DNA of 64,000 nt from Ptychodera flava (lineage: Eukaryota > Hemichordata > Enteropneusta > Ptychoderidae). Below the pieces are notes generated by a model. That model had not been told where the DNA came from. It saw only the letters and a list, made by a program, of their open reading frames with translations, and did not search any database. The position numbers and the translations under genes were made by a program. How positions within the stretch are numbered: the first letter of the stretch is position 1; each line of letters opens with the position of its first letter. Where the stretch lies: NCBI RefSeq assembly GCF_041260155.1, contig NC_091929.1, positions 47,076,244 through 47,140,243 of the forward strand. Reading direction: 5' to 3'. Below are positions 46,301-58,598 of this stretch, piece after piece.

Positions 46301-46643
46301 TTTGAGGACCGATCAATGTAAGTCTATGGGTAACATAGAGGACCACTTGAGGTAACTTAGAGGACCAGTCAAGGTAAGTCAATGGGTAACATAGAGGACC
46401 ACTTGAGGTTACTTAGAGGACCAGTCAATGTAAATTTATAGGTGGCATAGAGATTCAGTTGAGGTAACCTAGAGGACCGGTCAATGTAAGTTTGTTTGTA
46501 ACATAGAGGACCACTTACGGTAATCTATGTTATTCAAATGGTACTTTTACTCACCTAATAATCGAATACTTACCAAAACCAATACTCATACTTAACTTAT
46601 ATTTACCTGTACTTACCTATAAAATCTTAGACTAATACTTACC
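43304..46643 (+). repeat. Minisatellite with higher-order repeat
   Basis: Corresponds to 29,424-32,702 with different numbers of 56-bp units. Higher-order modules (TTTTTGCTCCATAG) recur near 43,735, 44,850, 45,515 and 46,070. No genes; short open frames are by-products. Confidence 0.9.
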
Positions 46644-46911
46644 TTTAAGAATTTGTATGTTTGCAAACATGCACGTCAGATCGTAATCTTGAGCCTTCTT
46701 AACTATATCTTTTCCTTTCTCGATGATTATTGTGCATGTGTCAACAGATGCCCTTTAGAAACTCTAACTGTTTAAATAATTAGTAGTTTAAAAAGGACAC
46801 CTATTGGGCAGCACAAACTTTATTCTGCACCCCTTTTTTTTCAACTGAACTAAATTTCACTAAACTTGACTAAACTTTACTTAAATACATGAAAATTTTC
46901 CGATTATCTCC

Positions 46912-49902
46912 TTATTCCTTCTTCTTCATATTTTTTATTGTTGTTCGGATTCTGTCAACAATTTGTTTCCTTGAGAATCCCTGTAAGTATTCAGCGAGAC
47001 TTTTGTCTTCTTCTAGTTTTCTGTCCACATCAGAGGCAAATATTTTTCCAGTGCTGATTTCCTGCTTGAAGGCGTCGTCGATTTTCTGCCTTTGATCAAG
47101 TGAAAAGGCTCTGCGACGATGAGCTTTTGACTGTGTGATCAAAACATTGAAAATGATGTTATTTTCCGGGTATTGTTGCATTTTATGGAAGAAATAGTTT
47201 GTAATCTAAAAATATACTTACCTGGCTTCCTTGACTAGCCTGACTGCCACCAAACAATTCCGGCTCCAGCTCCCAGGCATCTCCTATCTGTGGTTGTTCC
47301 GCATGATCGTCGTCTTTTTCATCAGGATCGTTGAAGACATCCTGAATCAAGACATCCTCGGCCGTTAAATATCTCCGACGACGTTTTTTGGCCTGTGTGA
47401 TAAAATCATTCAAAGTTGTTATATTTCTGGTACTGTAATAGCTGTGTTTTATGGAAGAAATACATGTCACAATATATAATATACTTACCTGGCTTGCCTG
47501 GATCATCTCCCTGTCCTTTGGCTGCTGTTCGTCAGTTTCCTGGCTTTCTCCCTGCTGTTCAATCGATGTCATTTCCTGCGTATCGTCAACTTCCTGGCCT
47601 CCTTCTTCCATCAATGTCTTGTCCTGCTCCTGGCCATCTTGCTGACTTTCTTCTTGCTCTTCAATCAATGTCTTCTCCTTCTCCTCACCATCTTCCTGGC
47701 CTTCGTCTTGCTCTTCTATCAATGTCTTTTTCTGCTCCTCACCATCTTCCCGGCCTTCTTCGTGCTCCTCGATCAATGTCTTTTCCTGCAACTCATCGTC
47801 TTCATGGCTTTTCAACTTCTGTGCTACTATTTCTGTTTCCTCCTCCTCTTCCGACTCATTAGGGTCGACATACGGTCGGATAACGAAATGTGGGCTACGT
47901 TCATGTACTATACTCGGTGGTATAATACTACTATCTACCGTGCTTAACGAATCCATTGGTAACTCTTTCTCTGAAGTGACCGTAGCTGTTGTTGTTTTTG
48001 TTTGTTTCAGCTTCTTCTTTGCCACGAGTTCGGTGCGCAATTCTCTTGTTGCTGTAGCTATGGTAGTTGATTCTCGCACACCCTTTGTCACCCTTTGTTT
48101 ATCTATGGAAGACAGCTGACAACCCCCCACTCTGTCTGTCACCCCTCTATTTCCTTCATATATCACTCCAGCAGTGACTTTCTCTTCAATATCTCTCTCT
48201 TCTTCTTGTCTCTCTCGTTTCTCTCTCTCTCCTCCGCCTCTCACTGCCTCTTCAATGTCAATCTCCTCCTGATGTCTCTCTTTGTCCCCTCTTTCCCTCC
48301 CCCTCTCCCCGCCTCTTCCCTGTCGATCTCCTCCTGGTGTCTGACTCTATTCAATCTCTCTCCTTCACCTCTCACCGCCTCTTCACTGTCAATCTGCTCC
48401 TGATGTCTCTCTCTATTTTCTCTTTCTCCTTCGCCTCTCACTTCCTCTTCCCTGTCCATCTCTAAATTTTCATCTCTCTCTCTGGCCTGGCGAATGAGGT
48501 TCGACTGCCGTCTGGCCTCGCGGTGAGCTTTATTAAGAATCAAGCTGTATCTTGGGCTTGACGAATCAAGCCCGTGGACATCTTTCATATGGTGGTCCAG
48601 CCGCTTGACTCTGGCCATGCAATAGTCCATGGGACAATCCTTGTATAATCTGCCAGAACGAGAGGCGAGGTCAAGAGACCTATTATGGGCAACAATCTTC
48701 TTTTTATGGTATTGCTTAAGTTTTGATTTTGCTTGATTCTCTGAAAGGTTATGCCACTGAATATAATGGCGTTTTAAGTTAAAGATTTCAAAATTGCATT
48801 CAGGGCAATTCATCTTTAATCTCTTGGTGGCTGCTTTCGTTTTCTGTCTCTTACCAGCACTTGATGTAGAGGATGCTGGCGACCTTTCACCCAGAGCTTT
48901 GTGAAGGCTAGCCTTCTTAGGTTTCTTTGCTGCAACTCCCTCTCGAGCGCTTCCACTAGAAGTGACTCCAGAGCCAGAAAGGGCGATAGATTTTGATTGA
49001 CCTAGCTCTGACCTCTCACCTAGTGAGAGGTCAGCACCCTTTCCATGCCTTCTTTTACTGCCCGATGGAATTCCGATTGTGTCTCTGCTCTCGAGATTGG
49101 TACCAGCGTTTCTCTCGAGAGTGGTACCAGCGTTTGAAATGTCAGCACTCTGCATAAGAGATGAAGGTGACCTTTCACCCAGAGCTTGGTGAAGGCTAGC
49201 CTTCTTACGTATCTTTGCTACAACTCCCTCTCGAGCACTTCCGCTGGAAGTGGCTCCAGAGCAAGAAAGGGTGGTAGATTTTGATTGGCCTGGCTCTGAC
49301 CTCTCACCTAGTGAGAGGTCAGCACCCTCTCCATGCCTTCTGTTATTGCCCGATGGAGTGCTGATTGTGTCTCTGCCCTCGTGAGTGCTGCCGGCATTAG
49401 AAATGTCAGCACTCTGCATAAGAGATGAAGGTGACCTTTCACCCTGAGCTTGATGAAGGCTAGCCTTCTTACGTATCTTTGCTACAACTCCCTCTCGAGC
49501 ACTTCCGCCAGAAGTGGCTCCAGAGCAAGAAAGGGTGGAAGATTTTGATTGGCCTGGCTCTGACCTCTCACCTAGTGAGAGGTCACCACCCTTTTCATGC
49601 CTTCTGTTACTGCCCGATGGAGTGCCGATTGTGTCTCTGCCCTCGAGAGTGCTGCTGGCGTTAGAAATGGCAGCACTCGGCAGAGAAGATGAAGGTGAAC
49701 TTTCACCCATATCAACATTTTTGTCCTTTTTATAAAAGAAACCGAATCCTGGCTCACACTCACTGTCGGAGTAGTCAGACGAACTCTCTACCTCTGAAGG
49801 CAGGAAGTCTGAATCTTCAATGGAATCATTGTAGCTGCCACTTAATGACTCACTTTCCTGTGTTTGAAAGAGGTCGGGCCAGCTCTCTTCACTGGAAGAC
49901 AT
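46912..49902 (-). pseudogene. YR gene copy D, no recombinase core, frame disturbed
   Basis: Three 88-residue repeats, zinc fingers and both C-terminal exons are kept. The R/E-rich region near 48,290-48,310 has lost bases compared with copy E (CTCCCCCTCTCCCC), which breaks the frame there. Shares the LTAEDVLIQ variant of exon 2 with copy B. Start codon at 49,902; stop at 46,912; poly(A) signal at 46,819-46,824; promoter at 50,006-50,040. Confidence 0.75.
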
Positions 49903-50005
49903 TAGAAGTGTATCTAAAAAGTGCAGAGTTTTAATGTCAGAAATAGAAAGTACACTCTCAAGCAAACTGTCATAGATTTTGGTGTACAACCACCATTTTG
50001 CTAGC

Positions 50006-50040
50006 AAGATGGCGGCTTGAAAACGAGCCTATATATAAAA
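50006..50040 (-). promoter_or_regulatory. YR promoter, copy D: TATA and YY1-type motif
   Basis: Same boxes as copy A. Confidence 0.6.
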
Positions 50041-50264
50041 GGCGATATTAGAACTCTTCCTACAGTTTTGTCTTTCTTCTCTTACCCAGGATTCATTTGC
50101 ATCTGTATGAGCCTTTTTTGATACGATACGATATGATGTACGATATTTTGCAGGTCACAGTAATAAATCTACATTAATTTACATCTTTTGCAAAGTCTAA
50201 CTTTAAAATTGCTCTTAGAATTAATATATCTATGGCTTTTGGCGTTTTTGCATATCGTTATTTT

Positions 50265-50479
50265 ACCACTTGAGGTAACTTAGAGGACCGGTCAATGTAA
50301 GTCTATGAGTAACATAGAGGACCACTTGAGGTTACTTAGAGGACCAGTCAATGTAAGTCTATGGGTAACATAGAGGACCACTTGAGGTTACTTAGAGGAC
50401 ATAGAGGACCACTTGCGGTCCTCTATGTTACCTCAAAAATAGTTCCTCTACATTACCCATAGACTTACAATGTAAATTT
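50265..50479 (+). repeat. Minisatellite, plus orientation
   Basis: Corresponds to 35,876-36,115 but one unit shorter. Confidence 0.85.
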
Positions 50480-50805
50480 GCCTCTACCGTCACTTTATTT
50501 TATTAGCTTTGACTTTGTCCCATCAATATGATTAATTCATATTATTGTTCTTTGATAATATGGAAGCGTTTTTTTAAATCGATCAATGTTAAGATGTTTA
50601 GTCAGCAGTGGTACAAACAAAGAAATGTCAGCATGGTATAAGTGACTTTGCGTATAAGGATTTTGCTTCTTTTCAGACATTATTTGACACTCTTAATATT
50701 GATCGATTTTAAAAAGGGTTTCCATATTATCAAAGAAAAATATTAAGCCTTACTCATATTGGTGGGACAAAGTCAAAGCTAATAAAATAAAGTGACAGTA
50801 GAGGC
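50480..50805. repeat. Loop module 1, second copy (foldback centre)
   Basis: Same 115-bp arms as at 36,116-36,441. Confidence 0.85.
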
Positions 50806-51580
50806 AAAGCCAGTGCAATGTTTGACTCTAGATTTTACATAGTAAGTCTATGGGTAACGTAGAGGAGCTACTTTAGAGGTAACATAGAGGACCGCAAGTG
50901 GTTCTCTAGTTCGAGCGGTAAGTATTAGTCTAAGATTTTTTTATAGGTAAGTACAGGTAAATATATAGGTATGTATGGAAGTAATGGTTTTGGTAACTAT
51001 TCGATTATTAGGTAAGTACAAGTAAGTATACAGGTAAGTATGGAAATACATCTTTGATTATTAAGGTGACGGGTTCGGGTTATTATGCAAATCAAGTGAT
51101 TCTTTCGTTTTTATCCCATTCTAACCTGTGGAGGAAAATTGTGGTTTTAAGCAAATGTTAGGGTGAGGGACAACTACCTATGGTTAACTTAGAGGACTTA
51201 TTTTTGAGTAAACGTAGAGGACCAATTAAGTAACGTAGAGGACCGCAATAGGTCCTCCCTGTTATCCATTGACCTATATTGACTGGTTCTCTAACTTACC
51301 ACAAGTGGTCCTCAATGTTACTCATGGACTTACATTGACCGGGCCTCTAAGTTACCTCAAGTGGTTCTCTATGTTACCCCTAGACTTACATTGACTGGTC
51401 CTCTAAGTTACCTAAAGTGGTCCTCTATGTTACCCATAGACTAACATTGACCTGTCCTCTAAGTTACAACAAGTGGTAAGTATTAGTCTAAGATTATTAT
51501 AGGTAAGTACAGGTAAATATACAGGTAAGTATGGAAGTAATGGTTTTGGTAAGTATCCGATTAATAGGTAAGTACAAGTA
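50806..51580 (-). repeat. Minisatellite, inverted orientation
   Basis: Matches 36,442-37,256 with about 40 bases missing near 50,905, where GGTTCTCTAGTTCGAGCGG replaces a longer stretch. Confidence 0.85.
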
Positions 51581-51970
51581 CCCTTCAAAGGATTGGAGAA
51601 TAATGTAAATGACAGGATTTGCTCATCTATATGTATTGAAAAGCATACAGGTAAAAAAGACTAGAAATTCGAAGAATGTGTATAGGTCCCACATTATTAT
51701 ATATTGATATTGGTCAGCCAAGTACGACCTTGACCTTTGACTTTTTTGCATTGGACGTTTATTAATTTTCATGATTATTTTTCTATGAATACGTTATAAA
51801 AGTTTGGCTGTCCTGGTGTTAGGGGAAGGGTAAAAAATCTACTTTCGACAAATGCAATGACATCCCGCTTGAGATTCATTCTTGTTTATGCTATATTAAA
51901 CTATGTGGTGAAAAGTCTGTTTTTAAGGAAAATTATATGCCGGAGGATGACCACCGATCTCTTTCTTAAA
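51581..51970 (+). repeat. Loop module 2, third copy
   Basis: Same as 37,257-37,646; marks the start of the third tandem unit. Confidence 0.85.
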
Positions 51971-53589
51971 TACTTACCTGTGTACTCATTTGTACTTACC
52001 TAATAATCGAATATTTACCAAAACCATTACTTCCATACTTACCTGTATATTTACCTATACTTACCTATAATAATCTTAGACTAATACTTACCACTTGAGG
52101 TAAATTAGAGGACCGGTCAAAGTAAGTCTATGAGTAACATTGAGGACCACTTGTGGTAACTTAGAGGACCTGTCAATGTAAGTCTATTGGTAACATAGAG
52201 GACCACTTGAGGTAACTTAGAGGACCGGTCAATGTAAGTCTATGAGTAACATTGAGGACCACTTGTGGTAACGTAGAGGACCAAAGAAGGTAACTTAGAC
52301 TACCAGTCAAGGTAAGTCTATGGGTAACATATAGGACCACTTAAGGTAACTCAGAGGACCAGTCAATGTAAGTCTATGGGTAACATAGAGGACCACTTAA
52401 GGTAACTTAGAGGACCAGTCAAGGTAAGTCTATGGGTAACATAGAGGACCACTTAAGGTAACCTAGAGGACCAGTCAAGGTAAGTCTATGGGTAACATAG
52501 AGGACCACTTAAGGTAACTTAGAGGACCAGTCAAGGTAAGTCTATGGGTAACATAGAGGACCACTTAAGGTAACTCAGAGGACAAGTCAATGTAAGTCTA
52601 TGGGTAACATAGAGGACCACTTAAGGTAACTCAGAGGACCAGTCAAGGTAAGTCTATGGGTAACATAGAGGACCACTTAAGGTAACTCAGAGGACAAGTC
52701 AATGTAAGACTATGGGTAACATAGAGGATCACTTAAGGTAACTCAGAGGACCAGTCAAGGTAAGTCTGTTGGTAACATAGAGGACCACTTAAGGAAACTT
52801 AGAGGACCAAATCAAAGTAAGTCTATGGGTAACAGAGACGACCATTTGAGGTAACTTAGAGGACCGGTCAATGTAGGTCTATGAGTAACAGAGGGGACCA
52901 TTAGCGGTCCTCTACGTTAAAAACTGGTCCTCTACGTTAAGTTCAAAGTAGGTGCTCTATGTTACCCCTATGTAAGTTGTCCCTAACCGCAAACTTTGCT
53001 TTAAAACACTTTTTTGCTCCATAGGTTATCAGGGGATCAAAACTAAAGAATCACTTAATTTGCATATCAACTTTAATCTGTCAGCTTAATTATCAATCAT
53101 CTACTTCCATACTTACCTGTATACTTACTTGTACTAACCTAATCATCGAATACTTACCAAAATCATTGGTTCCTTACTTATCTGTATATTTACCTATTCT
53201 TACCTATAACAATCTTACACTAATACTTACCACTTAAGGTAAATTTGAGGACCGATCAATGTAAGTCTATGGGTAACATAGAGGACCACTTGAGGTAACT
53301 TAGAGGACCAGTCAAGGTAAGTCAATGGGTAACATAGAGGACCACTTGAGGTTACTTAGAGGACCAGTCAATGTAAATTTATAGGTGGCATAGAGATTCA
53401 GTTGAGGTAACCTAGAGGACCGGTCAATGTAAGTTTGTTTGTAACATAGAGGACCACTTACGGTAATCTATGTTATTCAAATGGTACTTTTACTCACCTA
53501 ATAATCGAATACTTACCAAAACCAATACTTCCATAGTTAACTTTATATTTACCTGTACTTACCTATAAAATCTTAGACTAATACTTACC
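51971..53589 (+). repeat. Minisatellite joining A-type left flank to B-type left flank
   Basis: Begins like 24,032-24,400 and switches near 52,295 (CTTAGACTACCAGTC) to units like those left of copies B and D. The switch explains why unit 3 lacks an A/C-type element: an internal deletion or unequal exchange between satellite blocks. Confidence 0.8.
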
Positions 53590-53870
53590 TTTAAGAATTT
53601 GTATGTTTGCAAACATGCACGTCAGATCTTAATCTTGAGCCTTCTTACTACTATATAGTTGTTGAATCTTTTCCTTTCTCGATGATTATTGTGCATGTGT
53701 CAACAGATGCCCTTTAGAAACTCTAACTGTTTAAATAATTAGTAGTTTAAAAAGGACACCTATTGGGCAGCACAAACTTTATTCTGCGCCCCTTTTTTTT
53801 CAACTGAACTAAATTTCACTAAACTTGACTAAACTTTACTAAAATACATGAAAATTTTCCAATTATCTCC

Positions 53871-56865
53871 TTATTCCTTCTTCTTCATATTTTTTATTGT
53901 TGTTCGGATTCTGTCAACAATTTGTTTCCTTGAGAATCCCTGTAAGTATTCAGCGAGACTTTTGTCTTCTTCTAGTTTTCTGTCCACATCAGAGGCAAAT
54001 ATTTTTCCAGTGCTGATTTCCTGCTTGAAGGCGTCGTCGATTTTCTGCCTTTGATCAAGTGAAAAGGCTCTGCGACGATGAGCTTTTGACTGTGTGATCA
54101 AAACATTGAAAATGATGTTATTTTCCGGGTATTGTTGCATTTTATGGAAGAAATAGTTTGTAATCTAAAAATATACTTACCTGGCTTCCTTGACTAGCCT
54201 GACTGCCACCAAACAATTCCGGCTCCAGCTCCCAGGCATCTCCTATCTGTGGTTGTTCCGCATGATCGTCGTCTTTTTCATCAGGATCGTTGAAGACATC
54301 CTGAATCATCTTTTCTTCCTCGGCCGTTAAATATCTCCGACGACGTTTTTTGGCCTGTGTGATAAAATCATTCAAAGTTGTTATATTTCTGGTACTGTAA
54401 TAGCTGTGTTTTATGGAAGAAATACATGTCACAATATATAATATACTTACCTGGCTTGCCTGGATCATCTCCCTGTCCTTTGGCTGCTGTTCGTCAGTTT
54501 CCTGGCTTTCTCCCTGCTGTTCAATCGATGTCATTTCCTGCGTATCGTCAACTTCCTGGCCTCCTTCTTCCATCAATGTCTTCTCCTGCTCCTGGCCATC
54601 TTGCTGACTTTCTTCTTGCTCTTCAATCAATGTCTTCTCCTTCTCCTCACCATCTTCCTGGCCTTCGTCTTGCTCTTCTATCAATGTCTTTTTCTGCTCC
54701 TCACCATCTTCCCGGCCTTCTTCGTGCTCCTCGATCAATGTCTTTTCCTGCAACTCATCGTCTTCATGGCTTTTCAACTTCTGTGCTACTATTTCTGTTT
54801 CCTCCTCCTCTTCCGACTCATTAGGGTCGACATACGGTCGGATAACGAAATGTGGGCTACGTTCATGTACTATACTCGGTGGTATGATACTACTATCTAC
54901 CGTGCTTAACGAATCCATTGGTAACTCTTTCTCTGAAGTGACCGTAGCTGTTGTTGTTTTTGTTTGTTTCAGCTTCTTCTTTGCCACGAGTTCGGTGCGC
55001 AATTCTCTTGTTGCTGTAGCTATGGTAGTTGATTCTCGCACACCCTTTGTCACCCTTTGTTTATCTATGGAAGACAGCTGACAACCCCCCACTCTGTCTG
55101 TCACCCCTCTATTTCCTTCATATATCACTCCAGCAGTGACTTTCTCTTCAATATCTCTCTCTTCTTCTTGTCTCTCTCGTTTCTCTCTCTCTCCTCCGCC
55201 TCTCACTGCCTCTTCAATGTCAATCTCCTCCTGATGTCTCTCTTTGTCCCCTCTTTCTCCTCCACCTCTCACCGCCTCTTCCCTGTCGATCTCCTCCTGG
55301 TGTCTGACTCTATTCAATCTCTCTCCTTCACCTCTCACCGCCTCTTCACTGTCAATCTGCTCCTGATGTCTCTCTCTATTTTCTCTTTCTCCTTCGCCTC
55401 TCACTTCCTCTTCCCTGTCCATCTCTAAATTTTCATCTCTCTCTCTGGCCTGGCGAATGAGGTTCGACTGCCGTCTGGCCTCGCGGTGAGCTTTATTAAG
55501 AATCAAGCTGTATCTTGGGCTTGACGAATCAAGCCCGTGGACATCTTTCATATGGTGGTCCAGCCGCTTGACTCTGGCCATGCAATAGTCCATGGGACAA
55601 TCCTTGTATAATCGGCCAGAACGAGAGGCGAGGTCAAGAGACCTATTATGGGCAACAATCTTCTTTTTATGGTATTGCTTAAGTTTTGATTTTGCTTGAT
55701 TCTCTGAAAGGTTATGCCACTGAATATAATGGCGTTTTAAGTTAAAGATTTCAAAATTGCATTCAGGGCAATTCATCTTTATTCTCTTGGTGGCTGCTTT
55801 CGTTTTCTGTCTCTTACCAGCACTTGATGTAGAGGATGCTGGCGACCTTTCACCCAGAGCTTTGTGAAGGCTAGCCTTCTTAGGTTTCTTTGCTGCAACT
55901 CCCTCTCGAGCGCTTCCACTAGAAGTGACTCCAGAGCCAGAAAGGGCGATAGATTTTGATTGACCTAGCTCTGACCTCTCACCTAGTGAGAGGTCAGCAC
56001 CCTTTCCATGCCTTCTTTTACTGCCCGATGGAATTCCGATTGTGTCTCTGCTCTCGAGATTGGTACCAGCGTTTCTCTCGAGAGTGGTACCAGCGTTTGA
56101 AATGTCAGCACTCTGCATAAGAGATGAAGGTGACCTTTCACCCAGAGCTTGGTGAAGGCTAGCCTTCTTACGTATCTTTGCTACAACTCCCTCTCGAGCA
56201 CTTCCGCTGGAAGTGGCTCCAGAGCAAGAAAGGGTGGTAGATTTTGATTGGCCTGGCTCTGACCTCTCACCTAGTGAGAGGTCAGCACCCTCTCCATGCC
56301 TTCTGTTATTGCCCGATGGAGTGCTGACTGTGTCTCTGCCCTCGTGAGTGCTGCCGGCATAGGAAATGTCAGCACTCTGCATAAGAGATGAAGGTGACCT
56401 TTCACCCTGAGCTTGGTGATGGCTAGCCTTCTTACGTATCTTTGCTACAACTCCCTCTCGAGCACTTCCGCCAGAAGTGGCTCCAGAGCAAGAAAGGGTG
56501 GAAGATTTTGATTGGCCTGGCTCTGACCTCTCACCTAGTGAGAGGTCACCACCCTTTTCATGCCTTCTGTTACTGCCCGATGGAGTGCCGATTGTGTCTC
56601 TGCCCTCGAGAGTGCTGCTGGCGTTAGAAATGGCAGCACTCGGCATAGAAGATGAAGGTGAACTTTCACCCATATCAACATTTTTGTCCTTTTTATAAAA
56701 GAAACCGAATCCTGGCTCACACTCACTGTCGGAGTAGTCAGACGAACTCTCTACCTCTGAAGGCAGGAAGTCTGAATCTTCAATGGAATCATTGTAGCTG
56801 CCACTTAATGACTCACTTTCCTGTGTTTGAAAGAGGTCGGGCCAGCTCTCTTCACTGGAAGACAT
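53871..56865 (-). CDS. Recombinase-less YR-element protein, copy E (935 residues, whole)
   Basis: Exons 56,865-54,451 (805 codons), 54,354-54,181 (58) and 54,089-53,871 (72 plus stop), all in phase 0. No frame disturbance is seen. Kept: acidic start, three 88-residue repeats (one with an inner duplication), two zinc fingers, R/E-rich and acidic repeats, and the doubled C-terminal module (AKKRRRRYLT and SKAHRRRAFS starts). Missing: core-binding helices and YR catalytic domain, replaced by the junction SSIDKQRVTKGVREST. The product should still bind DNA but cannot recombine it, so a repressor or competitor role is possible; that is inference. Start chosen at MSSSEESWPDLFQ, shared by A, C, D and E; the frame is open further upstream, but that lies in the leader. 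Confidence 0.8.
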
Positions 56866-56969
56866 TAGAAGTGTATCTAAAAAGTGCAGAGTTTTAATGT
56901 CAGAAAATAGAAAGTACACTCTCAAGCAAACTGTCATAGATTTTGGTGTACAACCACCATTTTGCTAGC

Positions 56970-57004
56970 AAGATGGCGGCTTGAAAACGAGCCTATATAT
57001 AAAA
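56970..57004 (-). promoter_or_regulatory. YR promoter, copy E: TATA and YY1-type motif
   Basis: Same boxes as copy A, about 105-140 bases upstream of the start codon. Confidence 0.6.
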
Positions 57005-57228
57005 GGCGATATTAGAACTCTTCCTACAGTTTTGTCTTTCTTCTCTTACCCAGGATTCATTTGCATCTGTATGAGCCTTTTTTGATATGATACGATATGA
57101 TGTACGATATTTTGCAGGTCACAGTAATAAATCTACATTAATTTACATCTTTTGCAAAGTCTAACTTTAAAATTGCTCTTAGAATTAATATATCTATGGC
57201 TTTTGGCGTTTTTGCATATCGTTATTTT

Positions 57229-57468
57229 ACCACTTGAGGTAACTTAGAGGACCGGTCAATGTAAGTCTATGAGTAACATAGAGGACCACTTGAGGTTACT
57301 TAGAGGACCAGTCAATGTAAGTCTATGGGTAACATAGAGGACCACTTGAGGTTACTTAGAGGACCAGTCAATGTAAGTCTATGGGTAACATAGAGGACCA
57401 CTTGCGGTCCTCTATGTTACCTCAAAAATAGTTCCTCTACATTACCCATAGACTTACAATGTAAATTT
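57229..57468 (+). repeat. Minisatellite, plus orientation, ending in palindrome
   Basis: Matches 35,876-36,115. Confidence 0.85.
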
Positions 57469-57593
57469 GCCTCTACCGTCACTTTATTTTATTAGCTTTG
57501 ACTTTGTCCCATCAATATGATTAATTCATATTATTGTTCTTTGATAATATGGAAGCGTTTTTTTAAATCGATCAATGTTAAGATGTTTAGTCA
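57469..57593. repeat. Loop module 1, left half only
   Basis: Follows the earlier copies to GATGTTTAGTCA, then breaks off at about 57,593 into a short AAATGTAAATG stutter and the composite insert. Confidence 0.85.
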
Positions 57594-57675
57594 AATGTAA
57601 ATGTCAAATGTAAATGCAAATGTATCCTGGGTAAGAGAAGAAAGACAAAACTGTAGTAAGAGTTCTAATATTGCT

Positions 57676-57712
57676 TTTTATATATAGGCTCGTTTTGAAA
57701 CCGCCATCTTGC
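57676..57712 (+). promoter_or_regulatory. Promoter of the small gene: TATA and YY1-type motif
   Basis: CTTTTTATATATAGG (57,675-57,688) and CCGCCATCTTGC (57,701-57,712) on the plus strand, in the same spacing as in the YR elements but facing right. Confidence 0.55.
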
Positions 57713-57969
57713 TAGCAAAATGGCGATTGCATATTAAAATATATGACAGTTTGCTTGTACACAACCTTAAATACACATCAAACATTACCTGTTACTAAAA
57801 AGTACTAAAGCTACTATTTCTTACGTTTTTTTATCTTTCTCAATCTTTATCGAATTTTACAGCTTGCTATAAAATCTTATAATGTTCATGTTCTTTTGAT
57901 GTTCATGTTATAACTATCTTATAATTTCGCATTTGTATTCTCTATGTCATTCAAGCGTTGTGAACCAAA

Positions 57970-58598
57970 ATGGGAGACTTTCCTGTCGGAATGATTCATG
58001 TAGACGTGGAAGACTTGGCAAATGTACTGGAATTCATCCAGACTATTGATGGAGATGTTTTGGAAATGAACTCAGTTATTCTGTTTTTCAACATGGAGAC
58101 ATTTGCTGAAGTATTATATTGGTCATGGCACAATGGTATAGACTTTCATGCCTATTGTGTTTCCGGGTAGGTGATTTTTTACTGGTTTGAAACATTTGAG
58201 TTTGTATTGTTTTGTATTATTCTAATGTATGTATGTATGTATGTATGTATGTATGTATGTATGTATGTATGTATGTATGTAGTATGTATGTATGTATGTA
58301 TGTATGTATGTATGTATGTATGTATGTATGTATGTATGTATGTATGTATGTATGTATGTATGTATGTATGTATGTATGTATGTATGTATGTATGTATGTA
58401 TGTATGTATGTATGTATGTATGTATGTATGTATGTATGTATGTATGTTTGTGTATGTATTGTAGTTAATATATTTGTATTTGTGATTTCCCACAGATTTC
58501 CAGGCGTGACAGCGAAGAAGAGAAGAACAAAGGTGCATTTAGAAAAATTTCAAGAGTTAAAATGTAATATATATACATTATCTTTTCGTTCATGTTAG
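57970..58598 (+). CDS. Two-exon gene of unknown function (99 residues)
   Basis: Exon 1 at 57,970-58,166 (start context CCAAAATGG), donor CCGG|GTAGGT, intron of 329 bp holding (ATGT)n, acceptor TGATTTCCCACAG, exon 2 at 58,496-58,598, then AATAAA at 58,700-58,705. The frame stays open across the junction (CVS-G-FPGVTAKKRR). Residues 1-65 are acidic and hydrophobic, starting MGDFPVGMIHVDVEDLANVL; exon 2 starts with a basic stretch (AKKRRTKVHLEKF) that could be a nuclear signal. I do not recognise the family. The complete set of promoter, good start context, consensus splice sites, frame continuity and poly(A) signal argues that it is, or was recently, a real gene. A 5' untranslated leader of about 250 bases, perhaps with its own intron, separates it from the TATA box. 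Confidence 0.6.
58226..58446. repeat. (ATGT)n microsatellite in the intron of the small gene
   Basis: About 55 ATGT units with one broken unit near 58,280. Confidence 0.95.

Larger units (their letters stand above)
46644..50264 (-). mobile_element. Crypton-like element, copy D (recombinase core deleted)
   Basis: Same ends and TTACC repeats. Unlike copy B the start codon and first repeat are retained; the recombinase deletion has the same junction. Its position in unit 2 matches that of B in unit 1. Confidence 0.75.
53590..57228 (-). mobile_element. Crypton-like element, copy E (recombinase core deleted, otherwise whole)
   Basis: Same ends and TTACC repeats as the others. Carries the same core deletion as B and D but an open coding region from start to stop and a complete promoter and poly(A) signal (53,778-53,783). 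Confidence 0.78.
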
